NCBI RefSeq assembly: GCF_001889005.1
Contig: NZ_CP018153.1
Coordinates: 902,501 to 966,500 of the forward strand
Length of the DNA: 64,000 nucleotides
Direction: 5' to 3'
Origin: Christiangramia salexigens
Lineage (GTDB): Bacteria; Bacteroidota; Bacteroidia; Flavobacteriales; Flavobacteriaceae
In this document: in pieces, positions 16,653 to 26,993 of the stretch
How the letters are laid out: each line of letters opens with the position of its first letter
How positions within the stretch are numbered: the stretch's first letter is position 1
Notes under the pieces: model-generated
Seen by the model: the letters and a program-made list of their open reading frames with translations, nothing else
Told to the model about the DNA's origin: nothing
Database searches by the model: none
Program-made: the position numbers and the translations under genes

Positions 16653-17888
16653 TTATTGATTCAATTTAGCCTTCATTTCGTCTGCTTTATCCTGCTTACC
16701 TAAATTAGAATAGATATTCATAGCAGTTTTAATAACATCCTGGTTAGAAGGATCTACTTCGATTGCCTTCTCAAGATAAGGCAATACCTCTCTGTAAAGC
16801 TCTTTTCTTTCCTCAGCCAATTCGTCGTAACGAGCATTATCTTTTTTGCTCATTCCAAGATTGTTCATCTCATCAATTAGCACTCTTTCTTTACCAAGGA
16901 TAGTAGCAATCAGGTTAATTCTTGCATCATTATACTCTGGTTTGATCTCTAGTGCTTTCTTGAATTTTTCTATTGCAAGCTCTGGTTTTCCAACTTCAGA
17001 ATACATTAAAGCGATATTGTTGAAAGTTGTTGGATCGTTTGGATCTTTTGTTGCAGCTTCTTCAAGGATCTCAATTGCTTTTTCAACTTCTCCCATCTGG
17101 TAGTACATATTAGCCTCAGCTAATAAAAGTGATACATCGTCTGGATTAGTAGATTTAGCCTTATCCATAGAAGCGATCGCCTTGTCATATTTCTTCTGAC
17201 TGATATAGATTCTGGCAATCAATTGAGCGATATCTCCTTTTTTAGAAGGAATCTCTCTTACAGAAGGATCTTTATACTCACTGGTTTTTACCATAAGATC
17301 TCTTTGTTCTTTAGATCCAAAAACCTCTTCTTCTCCAGATTCAACATTTACTGCAACGAATTCTTTACCAGAACCGTCATAGTCCATTTCATTAAGCATT
17401 TCAAGATATTCAACAGCTTTGTCATAATCCTGAGCCTGTACAAGGTTGTTAGCTGCATAATACAGATAGATAGTATCTGTAGTACTTAGCTGGTAGCTAG
17501 TATATAATTTATCTGCAGCTGAACTAAATTTCTGAGCATTTTGGTCCTGAATAGCACTCTGGATTAAGTTGTTTTTCAACTTCATCAAAGCTTCCTGTGC
17601 ATCATCGCTTCCCATTTCGGCAGCTTTCTCATATGCCATTGCTGCAGTTTTCATATCTTCTGCGGTAGCATTTTCTGCTGAGTAAGCCTGTCCTTTATAT
17701 AAATAGAATCTTTCTTGCCATTTATCGTTCACCTCACCTAGTTTGGCTTCGGCAATCTTTAGCTGCTCTTTAGCTTTTGCATACTGACCATCTTCGATAA
17801 AGTCTTCTGCATTTTTAATCTGATCTTTTTGAGCGACTGCCGCCATTGTAAGTAATGACAATGCCACTGTAACAATATTAGTCTTCAT
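16653..17888 (-). CDS. Exported tetratricopeptide-repeat protein downstream of gyrA
   Basis: 411 residues. A signal peptide (MKTNIVTVALSLLTMAAVAQ) is followed by about eight TPR-like helix pairs, clearest at AIASMDKAKSTNPDDVSLLLAE, AIEILEEAATKDPNDPTTFNN and AIEKFKKALEIKPEYNDA, plus a C-terminal YLEKAIEVDPSNQDVI unit. TPR arrays mediate protein-protein contacts; here in the periplasm. The ATG at 17886-17888 is chosen because it gives a proper signal peptide; a longer frame would run back over the end of gyrA. It starts 22 bases after gyrA's stop, so it is probably read from the gyrA promoter. Confidence 0.88.
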   Translation of the reverse strand: MKTNIVTVALSLLTMAAVAQKDQIKNAEDFIEDGQYAKAKEQLKIAEAKLGEVNDKWQERFYLYKGQAYSAENATAEDMKTAAMAYEKAAEMGSDDAQEALMKLKNNLIQSAIQDQNAQKFSSAADKLYTSYQLSTTDTIYLYYAANNLVQAQDYDKAVEYLEMLNEMDYDGSGKEFVAVNVESGEEEVFGSKEQRDLMVKTSEYKDPSVREIPSKKGDIAQLIARIYISQKKYDKAIASMDKAKSTNPDDVSLLLAEANMYYQMGEVEKAIEILEEAATKDPNDPTTFNNIALMYSEVGKPELAIEKFKKALEIKPEYNDARINLIATILGKERVLIDEMNNLGMSKKDNARYDELAEERKELYREVLPYLEKAIEVDPSNQDVIKTAMNIYSNLGKQDKADEMKAKLNQ

Positions 17889-17910
17889 TGTGGTTTTGGT
17901 TTTTAAATTT

Positions 17911-20442
17911 TTATTCTTCACTATCATCTGCAATTGTTGTGCCATTCGCTGGTTCCTCTCCACCTACAGGCTTTTCGGCGTCTTCCATGTTTTCTAAATC
18001 ATCTTCATCATGGAGCACCTTGGCAACTGCGGCAATAGCATCATTTCCTTTAAGGTTGATCAATCTAACTCCCTGAGTAGCACGCCCCATCACTCTTAAA
18101 TCCTCTACCGCCATTCTAATAACGATACCAGATTTATTAATGATCATCAGATCGTCTACATCAGATACATTTTTAATTGCGACAAGTTGTCCTGTTTTTT
18201 CTGTTACAGAAATCGTCTTAACCCCTTTACCTCCTCTGTTAGTGATTCGGTAATCCTCAAGACTGGAACGTTTTCCATATCCATTTTCTGAAACAACAAG
18301 GATATCAGAGTCAAAATCATTCACAGCGATCATTCCAACCACTTCATCATTATCATCTGCGAGAGTGATTCCTCTAACCCCTGAAGCATTTCTTCCCATA
18401 GGACGGGTTTTGCTCTCCTCAAAACGGATCGCCTTACCACTCTTTACAGCAAGCATAACCTGGCTGTTTCCAGTAGTTAACTTCGCTTCCAGAAGTTCGT
18501 CACCTTCTTTAATGGTAATAGCATTTATACCATTTGTACGCGGACGGGAATATCTTTCCAATCTGGTTTTCTTAACCTGACCTTTTTTAGTGGCCATAAT
18601 TACAAAATGATCATTTACATATTGCTCATCTTTTAGATCCTGAGTACATATAAATGCATTCACCTTATCTTCTGGTTCAATATTTATAAGGTTCTGAATA
18701 GCTCTACCTTTTGAAGCCTTGCTTCCTTCAGGTATCTCATAAACCCTCATCCAGTAACACTTACCATTCTGTGTAAAGAACAGCATATACTGGTGATTAG
18801 TACCAACAAATAAATATTCAAGGAAGTCTTCATTACGGGTATTTGTACCTTTTTGACCAACTCCTCCTCTATTTTGTTTTTTGTATTCGCTTAATGAAGT
18901 TCTTTTTATATAACCAGCATGAGAAATGGTAATTACCACCCTTTCATCCGGGATCATATCTTCTATGCTAAGATCTCCACCGGCATATTCGATCTGAGAA
19001 CGTCTCTCATCTCCATACTTTTCTCTTACTTCAATAAGTTCTTCTTTGATCACTTCCATTCTTCTCTCCTCACGAGCAAGAATATCTTCAAGATCCTCTA
19101 TTGTCCTAAGTATTTCATCATACTCCTCTCTTAGTTTATCCTGCTCAAGACCGGTAAGCTGTCTCAATCTCATTTCTACGATTGCCTTCGCCTGAACTTC
19201 AGACAATTCAAATCGTTCAATAAGTTTATTACGAGCTTCTTCGGCATTAGAAGAAGATCTGATAAGTGCAATTACCTCGTCAATATTATCTGAAGCAATA
19301 ATAAGTCCTTCAAGGATATGAGCTCTGTCTTTAGCCTTTCTAAGTTCAAATTCTGTTCTTCGAACTATAACATCATGACGATGCTCTACGAAATGATAAA
19401 TAAGATCTTTGAGATTAAGCATCTCTGGCCTACCATTAACAAGGGCGATATTATTCACACTAAAGGAAGATTGAAGAGCTGTATGCTTAAATAAAGTGTT
19501 CAAAACAATATTTGGAATCGCATCTCTTTTTAACTGATATACGATCCTCATCCCATTACGGTCAGATTCATCTCTAATGAGACTAATACCCTCTATCTTT
19601 TTCTCATTAACAAGATCGGCTGTTTTCTTGATCATGTCGGCCTTGTTAACCTGATATGGAATTTCGGTAACAACGAGATATTCTCTACCATTAATTTCTT
19701 CCATATGAGATTTGGCTCTCATCACCACTCTTCCACGCCCTGTTTTAAAAGCTTCCCTTACACCATCATATCCATATATGATACCTCCGGTTGGAAAATC
19801 GGGAGCTTTGATATGCTCTATCAATTCGTCAATTTCGATATCCCGGTTTTCTATATAGGCGATTGTTCCGTCAATAACTTCAGCGAGGTTATGCGGAGGC
19901 ATATTTGTAGCCATCCCCACAGCAATACCACTAGCTCCATTCACCAAAAGGTTAGGGATCCTGGTAGGAAGTACTACGGGTTCATTTAATGAATCATCAA
20001 AGTTTAATTGAGTATCTACAGTTTCCTTATCAATATCAGCCAGCATATCTTCACTGATCTTACGCATACGGGCTTCCGTATAACGCATCGCTGCCGGACT
20101 GTCACCATCTACAGATCCAAAGTTACCCTGCCCGTCCACAAGCATATATCTCATGCTCCAGTGCTGGGCCATCCTAACCATAGTATCGTAAACAGAAGAG
20201 TCACCATGCGGGTGATACTTACCAAGGACCTCCCCTACAATTCTTGCTGATTTTTTATAGGCTCTGTTTGAAAGAACTCCAAGCTCGTACATACCGTATA
20301 GTACTCTCCGGTGAACGGGCTTTAATCCATCACGCACATCTGGTAAGGCACGTGACACAATGACCGACATCGAATAATCGATGTAGGCCGATTTCATTTC
20401 ATCTTCAATGTTGATAGGAATTAGCTTTTCTCCTTCAGCCAT
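17911..20442 (-). CDS. gyrA: DNA gyrase subunit A
   Basis: 843 residues. The cleavage-reunion domain holds the catalytic Tyr121 ([10 protein letters not shown]). The C-terminal beta-pinwheel includes a GyrA-box variant ([10 protein letters not shown] near 560) and the tail is acidic. With GyrB it introduces negative supercoils. The quinolone-resistance region reads [10 protein letters not shown], so the Ser and Asp that are mutated in resistant strains (Ser82 and Asp86 here) are wild-type. Start is ATG at 20440-20442. The divergent clpC gene begins 247 bases away; the region between holds both promoters and no other gene. parC lies at 41571 in the same window. Confidence 0.98.
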   Translation of the reverse strand: MAEGEKLIPINIEDEMKSAYIDYSMSVIVSRALPDVRDGLKPVHRRVLYGMYELGVLSNRAYKKSARIVGEVLGKYHPHGDSSVYDTMVRMAQHWSMRYMLVDGQGNFGSVDGDSPAAMRYTEARMRKISEDMLADIDKETVDTQLNFDDSLNEPVVLPTRIPNLLVNGASGIAVGMATNMPPHNLAEVIDGTIAYIENRDIEIDELIEHIKAPDFPTGGIIYGYDGVREAFKTGRGRVVMRAKSHMEEINGREYLVVTEIPYQVNKADMIKKTADLVNEKKIEGISLIRDESDRNGMRIVYQLKRDAIPNIVLNTLFKHTALQSSFSVNNIALVNGRPEMLNLKDLIYHFVEHRHDVIVRRTEFELRKAKDRAHILEGLIIASDNIDEVIALIRSSSNAEEARNKLIERFELSEVQAKAIVEMRLRQLTGLEQDKLREEYDEILRTIEDLEDILAREERRMEVIKEELIEVREKYGDERRSQIEYAGGDLSIEDMIPDERVVITISHAGYIKRTSLSEYKKQNRGGVGQKGTNTRNEDFLEYLFVGTNHQYMLFFTQNGKCYWMRVYEIPEGSKASKGRAIQNLINIEPEDKVNAFICTQDLKDEQYVNDHFVIMATKKGQVKKTRLERYSRPRTNGINAITIKEGDELLEAKLTTGNSQVMLAVKSGKAIRFEESKTRPMGRNASGVRGITLADDNDEVVGMIAVNDFDSDILVVSENGYGKRSSLEDYRITNRGGKGVKTISVTEKTGQLVAIKNVSDVDDLMIINKSGIVIRMAVEDLRVMGRATQGVRLINLKGNDAIAAVAKVLHDEDDLENMEDAEKPVGGEEPANGTTIADDSEE

Positions 20443-20689
20443 ATTTAAAAATTTAATTTATCTCAAAAATCTTAAGGGGCAATTTACGTATTTTATCCCT
20501 CTTTAAAAGGCATTGACCGTAGGCTTAAGACTATTTTTATTAACAAATTTTTATCTAATGTTGGTTAATAAGTTCAGTATTTTAAGCTTTGAATTATGAA
20601 AGTTATTTTGTCTATTAGCTACTAACACCTTAAAAGGTACAGTTTTTGCCTTTTTTGAGTGAGTAAAAATTTTGAGAAAGGAAGAAAAA

Positions 20690-23245
20690 ATGGATGATAA
20701 TTTTTCACCAAGAGTAAAAGATGTAATTGCTTACAGTAAGGAAGAAGCCTTGAGGTTGGGTCACGATTTTATTGGGACCGAACATCTTATGCTTGGTTTG
20801 CTCCGAGATGGTGACGGTAAAGCCATTGATATTTTGAATGCCCTCGAAATAGATTTGAGTCATTTAAGACGAAAGGTAGAAATACTTAGCCCTGCAAATC
20901 CAAATACTGTTACGATTAGTAACGAGAAAAAGAACTTGCATTTAACCAGACAGGCTGAACGCGCGTTGAAGACTACTTTTTTGGAAGCTAAACTTTTCCA
21001 GAGCTCTTCAATAAACACCGCCCATCTTTTGTTGTGCATTTTAAGAAACGAAAACGACCCTACAACTAAACTGCTGAATAAATTGAAAATAGACTACGAT
21101 GGCGTAAAAGATCAGTTTAAATACATGATCGCAAGTGACGAAAATGATTTTACTGATAGCCCAACTGCAGAATCCTTCCCGGACGATGATTCCGGCGATG
21201 ACACTGCCAGAGAAAATCCGTTCAGCGGTGGCGCAAGTACAGGAAAAACATCAAAAAAATCCAAAACACCTGTCTTGGATAATTTTGGTAGAGACCTTAC
21301 TGCACTTGCCGAAATGGATAAGCTTGACCCCGTAGTGGGACGAGAAAAAGAAATTGAAAGAGTTTCTCAAATTCTTAGTAGAAGAAAAAAGAACAACCCT
21401 CTATTGATCGGTGAACCCGGCGTAGGTAAATCGGCAATAGCCGAAGGTCTTGCTCTTAGAATTGTAAAGAGAAAAGTTTCAAGGATATTATTCGATAAAA
21501 GAGTTGTAACACTGGATCTGGCCAGTCTTGTGGCCGGCACCAAGTACCGTGGCCAATTTGAAGAGAGAATGAAGGCCGTGATGAACGAGCTTGAAAAGAA
21601 TGATGATATCATCCTATTTATCGATGAGATTCATACTATCGTAGGTGCAGGTGGTGCCACGGGAAGTTTGGATGCCAGCAATATGTTCAAGCCTGCTTTA
21701 GCCAGAGGAGAATTACAATGTATTGGCGCAACAACGCTAGATGAATACAGACAGTATATTGAAAAAGACGGCGCACTGGAAAGAAGATTTCAGAAAGTGA
21801 TCGTAGAACCAACTACTGTTGAAGAAACTATTGAGATATTAAATAATATCAAAGATAAATACGAGGAGCACCACAATGTTTCTTATACAGATGAAGCCAT
21901 CAAGGCCTGTGTGAAACTTACAAATAGGTATATGACAGACCGTTTCCTTCCAGACAAGGCTATTGACGCTTTGGACGAAGCAGGATCAAGAGTTCATATA
22001 ACCAACATCGACGTTCCTAAACAGATCCTGGATCTTGAAAGAAAGCTTGAGCAGGTTAAGGAGAGTAAGAATTCTGTTGTTAAAAAACAGAAATATGAGG
22101 AAGCAGCTAAACTTAGAGATGATGAAAAAAATCTCGAGAAAGAGTTAAGCCTTGCTCAGGAAAAATGGGAAGAAGAATCTAAGAAACATAAAGAAATTGT
22201 TTCAGAAGATAGCGTTGCAGATGTAGTATCAATGATGACTGGCATTCCTGTGAACAGGATCGCACAGACCGAAAGCAATAAACTGGTTGAATTACCTAAG
22301 AAAATTAAAGGTAAAGTTATTGGTCAGGATGAAGCCGTTGGTAAAGTTGTAAAAGCCATTCAGAGAAACAGAGCAGGCTTAAAAGATCCTAATAAGCCTA
22401 TTGGCTCATTTATCTTCCTTGGTCAAACTGGAGTTGGTAAAACACAGCTTGCTAAAGTATTGGCACGTGAGTTATTCGATAATGAGGATACATTGATCCG
22501 TATCGATATGAGCGAATACATGGAGAAATTCGCTGTTTCAAGACTTATCGGAGCACCTCCAGGCTATGTAGGTTATGAAGAAGGTGGTCAATTAACAGAG
22601 AAAGTAAGACGTAAGCCATATGCGGTAGTTCTTCTTGATGAAGTTGAAAAGGCTCACCCGGATGTATTCAATATGCTTTTACAGGTATTGGATGATGGAT
22701 ATCTTACAGACAGCCTTGGACGCAAGATCGACTTCAGGAACACCATTATTATTATGACCTCTAATATTGGGGCCAGAAAACTTAAAGATTTTGGACAAGG
22801 CGTAGGATTTGGTACTACGGCGCAGAAATCTCAGGTTGACGATAATGCCAGAAGTGTAATTGAAAATGCTCTTAAAAAAGCCTTTGCACCGGAATTTTTG
22901 AATAGAATAGACGATGTGGTGATCTTTAATTCTCTTGAACGTGAAGACATCCACAAGATCATCGATATTGAATTAGGTAAGCTCTTTGATAGAATCAGCG
23001 GACTTGGATATAATCTAAGTTTAACCGATAAGGCAAAAGATTTTATTGCTGAAAAAGGTTTCGACAAACAATATGGAGCTCGACCTCTAAACAGAGCTAT
23101 TCAAAAGTATATTGAAGATGCTTTAGCGGAAGAGATCATCTCCTCTAAATTAAAAGAGGGTGACGAGATCAAAATGGATCTTGATGAGGAGAAAAATGAA
23201 CTAACAATAGATATTCAAAAATCGATAACCGAGACTGAATCTTAG
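20690..23245 (+). CDS. clpC: ATP-dependent Clp protease ATPase subunit ClpC
   Basis: 851 residues, HSP100 class I. N-terminal double Clp-N repeat (about 1-145), a Gly/Ser/Asp-rich linker, AAA+ domain 1 with Walker A GEPGVGKSAIAEG, a middle region with a coiled coil (KYEEAAKLRDDEKNLEKEL, UVR-like), and AAA+ domain 2 with GQTGVGKTQLAK and the IGAPPGYVGYEEGG segment. It unfolds proteins for ClpP and serves in stress proteolysis. ATG at 20690 begins the conserved MDDNFSPRVKDV; a TTG six codons earlier is less likely. A palindrome ACCTT-AA-AAGGT lies at 20627-20638 upstream. Confidence 0.97.
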   Translation: MDDNFSPRVKDVIAYSKEEALRLGHDFIGTEHLMLGLLRDGDGKAIDILNALEIDLSHLRRKVEILSPANPNTVTISNEKKNLHLTRQAERALKTTFLEAKLFQSSSINTAHLLLCILRNENDPTTKLLNKLKIDYDGVKDQFKYMIASDENDFTDSPTAESFPDDDSGDDTARENPFSGGASTGKTSKKSKTPVLDNFGRDLTALAEMDKLDPVVGREKEIERVSQILSRRKKNNPLLIGEPGVGKSAIAEGLALRIVKRKVSRILFDKRVVTLDLASLVAGTKYRGQFEERMKAVMNELEKNDDIILFIDEIHTIVGAGGATGSLDASNMFKPALARGELQCIGATTLDEYRQYIEKDGALERRFQKVIVEPTTVEETIEILNNIKDKYEEHHNVSYTDEAIKACVKLTNRYMTDRFLPDKAIDALDEAGSRVHITNIDVPKQILDLERKLEQVKESKNSVVKKQKYEEAAKLRDDEKNLEKELSLAQEKWEEESKKHKEIVSEDSVADVVSMMTGIPVNRIAQTESNKLVELPKKIKGKVIGQDEAVGKVVKAIQRNRAGLKDPNKPIGSFIFLGQTGVGKTQLAKVLARELFDNEDTLIRIDMSEYMEKFAVSRLIGAPPGYVGYEEGGQLTEKVRRKPYAVVLLDEVEKAHPDVFNMLLQVLDDGYLTDSLGRKIDFRNTIIIMTSNIGARKLKDFGQGVGFGTTAQKSQVDDNARSVIENALKKAFAPEFLNRIDDVVIFNSLEREDIHKIIDIELGKLFDRISGLGYNLSLTDKAKDFIAEKGFDKQYGARPLNRAIQKYIEDALAEEIISSKLKEGDEIKMDLDEEKNELTIDIQKSITETES

Positions 23246-23265
23246 GTTTGTTTAAATATCAAATC

Positions 23266-23295
23266 AAAAGCCGCTTATTAAAGCGGCTTTTTTTA
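23266..23295 (+). terminator. Rho-independent terminator of clpC
   Basis: AAAAGCCGCTT/AAGCGGCTTTT stem with a 4-base loop and a run of Ts, 20 bases after the clpC stop. Confidence 0.92.
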
Positions 23296-23358
23296 TTTGT
23301 AATTATATCTCGTCAAAAAATAAAAATAAACTAACTTTAAAGTACCTAATACATATTT

Positions 23359-23733
23359 ATGCCTGCAAAGGAGGTTCAACTTACATTCGGAAAGATCAGT
23401 ATTCATGATAATTTTCTGGTAGCAAAATTCAACGAAGGTGTTTTGTTCAATCTTGAAAATAACAGACAACTTCTGAATCTGGCCAACGAAACCTTTAATG
23501 GGGGAAATTTTGGGTACATCTCCAATCGTGAAAACTCCTATGCAGTAGATCCAATGGTATACAGAGAATCTGCCAGTATCACGAACCTGAAAGCCATCGC
23601 AGTAGTATGCAATAATGACCTAACTAAACGGAATGCCGTTGAAGTGGAACGTAAGTTTTACAAGAACGACAGCTCCTTTAAGGTCTTTGACAACCTTGAA
23701 GAGGCGATCACCTGGGTAAAACAAATGATCTAA
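23359..23733 (+). CDS. STAS/SEC14-like small protein
   Basis: 124 residues, soluble, no signal peptide. Alternating beta-strands and helices with the segments FGKISIHDNFLVAKFNEGVLF, GYISNRENSYAVDPMVYRESASI and LKAIAVVCNND resemble the SpoIIAA-like/STAS-SEC14 fold proteins found in Bacteroidetes. The exact ligand or partner is unknown, and no anti-sigma gene is adjacent. It converges on hutH and the two coding ends overlap by four bases (23730-23733). ATG start preceded by a TAACTTTA box at 23331-23338 region. Confidence 0.65.
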   Translation: MPAKEVQLTFGKISIHDNFLVAKFNEGVLFNLENNRQLLNLANETFNGGNFGYISNRENSYAVDPMVYRESASITNLKAIAVVCNNDLTKRNAVEVERKFYKNDSSFKVFDNLEEAITWVKQMI

Positions 23734-25235
23734 TCAAGAAAGTCTGCGATTTCCAGTTCCTCTATAAAATTTTTAGCCTTTTTAATATATGGCGCCATGG
23801 TACGATCTTCAGTTAAAACCGGTACAGCTTTTCTAAATTCTTCTATAAACCCACTTAATTTTGATGAGGTTTTAGCCGGCTCTCTAAAATGAATTGCCTG
23901 AGAGGCATTGAATAGTTCTATTGCCAATACAGAATTTAAATTTTCCACAACCTTTAGCAATTTAGTAGCACTATTGGCTCCCATACTAACATGATCCTCC
24001 TGCCCATTTGAAGACACAATTGAGTCTATCGAAGCGGGAGTACATAATTGCTTATTCTGGCTAACAATACTTGCCGCTGTATATTGAGGTATCATAAACC
24101 CACTGTTCAACCCTGGGTTCTCCACAAGAAAATTAGGCAAACCTCTTAACCCTGAAACTAACTGATAAGTTCTTCTTTCAGATATATTGGCAAGCTCCGC
24201 CATTGCTATCGCTAGATAATCCATTCCCAATGCGAGTGGCTGCCCATGAAAATTACCTCCGGAAATGATCTTATCCTCTTCATAAAAAACGTTAGGATTA
24301 TCGGTAACCGAATTAATTTCAGTCTTTACTGTTTTGCGTACAAAAGACAAGGTATCTTTTGAAGCCCCATGAACCTGTGGTATACATCTAAAGGAATAAG
24401 GATCCTGCACACTTTCCTTTTCGGTCTGTGCAATTTCACTTCCTTCTAAGAAAGTTCTAATTCTTTCGGCGGTTTTCACCTGACCTCTGTGAGGTCTAAC
24501 TATATGCACTAATTCATCAAAAGGAGATAAATTACAATCAAACGCGTCGATTGAAATTGCTCCGATAAGATCTGCCATATAGGATAACTTATAGGACTTA
24601 AGAAGTGCGTATACAGCATGTGCGCTCATAAATTGCGTCCCATTCAGAAGGGCCAAACCTTCTTTACTCTGTAATTTAACCGGCTCCCATCCCTTCTTTT
24701 TTAAAAGTTCAGATCCACTTATACGCTCATTTTGAAAATATACTTCTCCATCCCCTATGAGCGGTAAAGCCAAATGAGCAAGCGGAGCAAGATCTCCGGA
24801 TGCTCCCAGAGAACCTTGCTCATATACTACAGGAATAATATCTTCATTATAAAAATTTATCAGCCTTTCTACAGTTTCCAAAGCGACTCCCGAATTCCCA
24901 TAACTCAAAGACTGAATTTTAAGAAGCAACATAAGCTTCACAACCTTACTGGATACTTCATCTCCGGTGCCGCAGGCATGGGATCTAACGAGATTTTCCT
25001 GTAATTCGGTAAGTTTTTCTGAAGTGATCTTTACATTACAAAGCGCTCCAAAACCTGTATTGATTCCGTATACCGGAGTATCACTCTCTTTAATTTTTTG
25101 ATCTAAATAATTCCGGGATTTTTCAATATTTACTCTGGATTCATCACTTAAAGCCAGTTTCTTTTTTGTAGTGATAATATCATGGATCACTTCCAGATCT
25201 AAAACTGCTGAACTTATATAATGATGATTTTGCAT
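23730..25235 (-). CDS. hutH: Histidine ammonia-lyase
   Basis: 501 residues. The MIO prosthetic group forms from Ala145-Ser146-Gly147 in GSLGASGDLAPLAHL; Tyr56 in the YGINTGFG loop and SNGQEDHVSMG are further active-site pieces. The selectivity pair is Ser-His (RSHACGTG, about 85-86), which is the pattern of histidine lyases rather than tyrosine (HL) or phenylalanine (FL) lyases. The product is urocanate plus ammonia. No hutU, hutI or hutG is next to it, so the rest of the histidine pathway must lie elsewhere or the urocanate may have another use. An nnr gene follows upstream on the same strand. Confidence 0.95.
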   Translation of the reverse strand: MQNHHYISSAVLDLEVIHDIITTKKKLALSDESRVNIEKSRNYLDQKIKESDTPVYGINTGFGALCNVKITSEKLTELQENLVRSHACGTGDEVSSKVVKLMLLLKIQSLSYGNSGVALETVERLINFYNEDIIPVVYEQGSLGASGDLAPLAHLALPLIGDGEVYFQNERISGSELLKKKGWEPVKLQSKEGLALLNGTQFMSAHAVYALLKSYKLSYMADLIGAISIDAFDCNLSPFDELVHIVRPHRGQVKTAERIRTFLEGSEIAQTEKESVQDPYSFRCIPQVHGASKDTLSFVRKTVKTEINSVTDNPNVFYEEDKIISGGNFHGQPLALGMDYLAIAMAELANISERRTYQLVSGLRGLPNFLVENPGLNSGFMIPQYTAASIVSQNKQLCTPASIDSIVSSNGQEDHVSMGANSATKLLKVVENLNSVLAIELFNASQAIHFREPAKTSSKLSGFIEEFRKAVPVLTEDRTMAPYIKKAKNFIEELEIADFLD

Positions 25236-25336
25236 TTTATTGGTTTAAATATTGGTAATCGCAAAAATCTTACTTCATAAATAAGTATCCAAATTAATAT
25301 TTAATAAAAAATTAAACTTTTTAAGAAATGTTCAGG

Positions 25337-26857
25337 TTAAGCCTCATCACTTTCGGTTAATCTCAAAAAAGCTATTCCCATATTCGCTGCAATATCACTC
25401 GCCATAATTGCCTCATAACCCTTCTCTGAAGCCGCAATATCTCCGGAAACACCATGTTGATACACACCCAGAACTGCAGCGGAAAGCGGACTATAACCCT
25501 GAACCATTAAAGATGCTATAACTCCGGATAGCACGTCACCACTCCCGGCAGTTGCCATTCCTGGATTGCCCGAATTATTTATATACACTTCTTCCCTATT
25601 CACAATAAAGGTATAAGCCCCTTTAACCAAGACTATGATCTTATATTTTTGACTGAATTTTTTTACTTTTTCCAGCTTTTCAAAATCATCTGTCCATTGC
25701 CCGATCAACCTCTTTAATTCTCCGGGATGTGGGGTTAGTACAGAATTTTCGGGAAGCAACTTCAATAATTCCTTGTTTTCAGAAAGAATATTCAATCCAT
25801 CAGCATCAACAAGAACAGGTTTTTTAGTTCGCTTCAACATATCTTCTAATGCAGTTTTTGCCTTATCACTGGTTCCAGCTCCCATTCCGAAACACAACCC
25901 ATCCGGTTCAAAATCTTCTGGATATCCGCTTAAAAAATCCTGATCGTCCCCGGTTAAGACCATCGCTTCAGGAAGATTTGTTTGTAAAATTTCATAACCA
26001 CAACGCGGAATATATAAGGTACATAAACCACATCCGGTTCTAAGTGCTGCAGTTGCAGTGAGATTTACACTCCCCATTTTACCATAACTTCCCCCGGAAA
26101 TCAATAAATGCCCATAATCCCCTTTATGAGAATTTTTTCTTCTGGGTTTATAAAGTGACTGAGCGATCCCTTTACTAACAAGTACGGCCTGAGGCTTTAA
26201 TTTTGCGAGGTACTCCTTATCCAAGCCGATATCTAAAATTTGAAAGTCACCAACATAATCCATCGATTCGGGTAAGAAGAATGACATTTTAGGTGTTTGA
26301 AAACTCAGAGTGAAATCTGCATGAATTATTGAAGAATCAGGATCTGTAGGTTTATCAGAGAAAAGTCCGCTAGGCATATCTATAGAAAGCTTAAATGCCC
26401 CGGATTCATTTAACCTATCTATAAGCTTCGCAACCCAGCCTTCAGCAGGCCTGTTCAAACCAATACCAAAAATAGCATCGATAATAAAGTCTCCGGATTT
26501 TATTTCAGGAAAGTCTGTTTCACTATTTATAAGCACTGGCCTAACCCTATCCAGATTCTTTAATTTTTGAAAATTAGATAGAAAATCTTCAGATCGTTTA
26601 TCGCTATAGTTCACAATAAAGACTTCCACACTGTAAGCCTGTTCCATTAACAGGCGAGCCACCACAAGTCCATCTCCTCCGTTATTGCCAATCCCGCAAA
26701 ATATTTTAATAGGAATTTGTGCGGTTTGTAATCTATTATGTATCTCTTTAAAAACAAGGGAAGCAGCTTTTTCCATCAATTCTTCCGAAGAGATCTGCTG
26801 TTTTTTAATACTTATTTTATCTGCTTCAGAAAGTTGTTCTGCAGTTAGTATCCTCAT
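25337..26857 (-). CDS. nnr: Bifunctional NAD(P)H-hydrate repair enzyme
   Basis: 506 residues with two fused domains. The N-terminal YjeF/AIBP epimerase domain (about 1-215; GIGNNGGDGLVVAR, DAIFGIGLNR, IDMPSGLFSD) interconverts R and S forms of NAD(P)HX. The C-terminal dehydratase (about 225-500; HKGDYGHLLISGGS, VLTPHPGELKRL, ATAGSGDVLSGV) uses ADP or ATP to restore NAD(P)H. All key glycine-rich and Asp motifs are intact. It is a cytoplasmic metabolite-repair enzyme. It runs divergently from gcvT, sharing a ~135-base promoter region. Confidence 0.95.
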   Translation of the reverse strand: MRILTAEQLSEADKISIKKQQISSEELMEKAASLVFKEIHNRLQTAQIPIKIFCGIGNNGGDGLVVARLLMEQAYSVEVFIVNYSDKRSEDFLSNFQKLKNLDRVRPVLINSETDFPEIKSGDFIIDAIFGIGLNRPAEGWVAKLIDRLNESGAFKLSIDMPSGLFSDKPTDPDSSIIHADFTLSFQTPKMSFFLPESMDYVGDFQILDIGLDKEYLAKLKPQAVLVSKGIAQSLYKPRRKNSHKGDYGHLLISGGSYGKMGSVNLTATAALRTGCGLCTLYIPRCGYEILQTNLPEAMVLTGDDQDFLSGYPEDFEPDGLCFGMGAGTSDKAKTALEDMLKRTKKPVLVDADGLNILSENKELLKLLPENSVLTPHPGELKRLIGQWTDDFEKLEKVKKFSQKYKIIVLVKGAYTFIVNREEVYINNSGNPGMATAGSGDVLSGVIASLMVQGYSPLSAAVLGVYQHGVSGDIAASEKGYEAIMASDIAANMGIAFLRLTESDEA

Positions 26858-26946
26858 AAAAATCGAAGTTTTCGGTTATGCCGTATCTCAAAGATAAGCT
26901 TAAAGAGCGATTTTAAATATTAATCCATAAAAAGCCTAAATAAATA

Positions 26947-26975
26947 TTGTATTCCTTCTGAATTGAATAAATTTG
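26947..26975 (+). promoter_or_regulatory. Flavobacterial promoter of gcvT
   Basis: TTG at 26947-26949 and TAAATTTG (exact TAnnTTTG) at 26968-26975, separated by 18 bases, ending about 18 bases before the gcvT ATG. This matches the -33/-7 layout of Bacteroidetes sigma factors. Confidence 0.7.
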
Positions 26976-26993
26976 GGCAAATTTTTGAGAAAA

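Noticed and set aside
16653..17963. A longer version of the TPR gene running back over the end of gyrA
   Set aside because: The upstream 25 codons are low-complexity Gln/Lys/Thr-rich sequence and overlap the gyrA stop; the ATG at 17888 gives a proper signal peptide.
17911..20442. Quinolone-resistance mutation in gyrA
   Set aside because: The critical Ser and Asp positions are wild-type ([10 protein letters not shown]).
20627..20638. CtsR/HrcA-type operator before clpC
   Set aside because: The short palindrome ACCTT-AA-AAGGT does not match the CtsR heptad or CIRCE element and is too short to claim.
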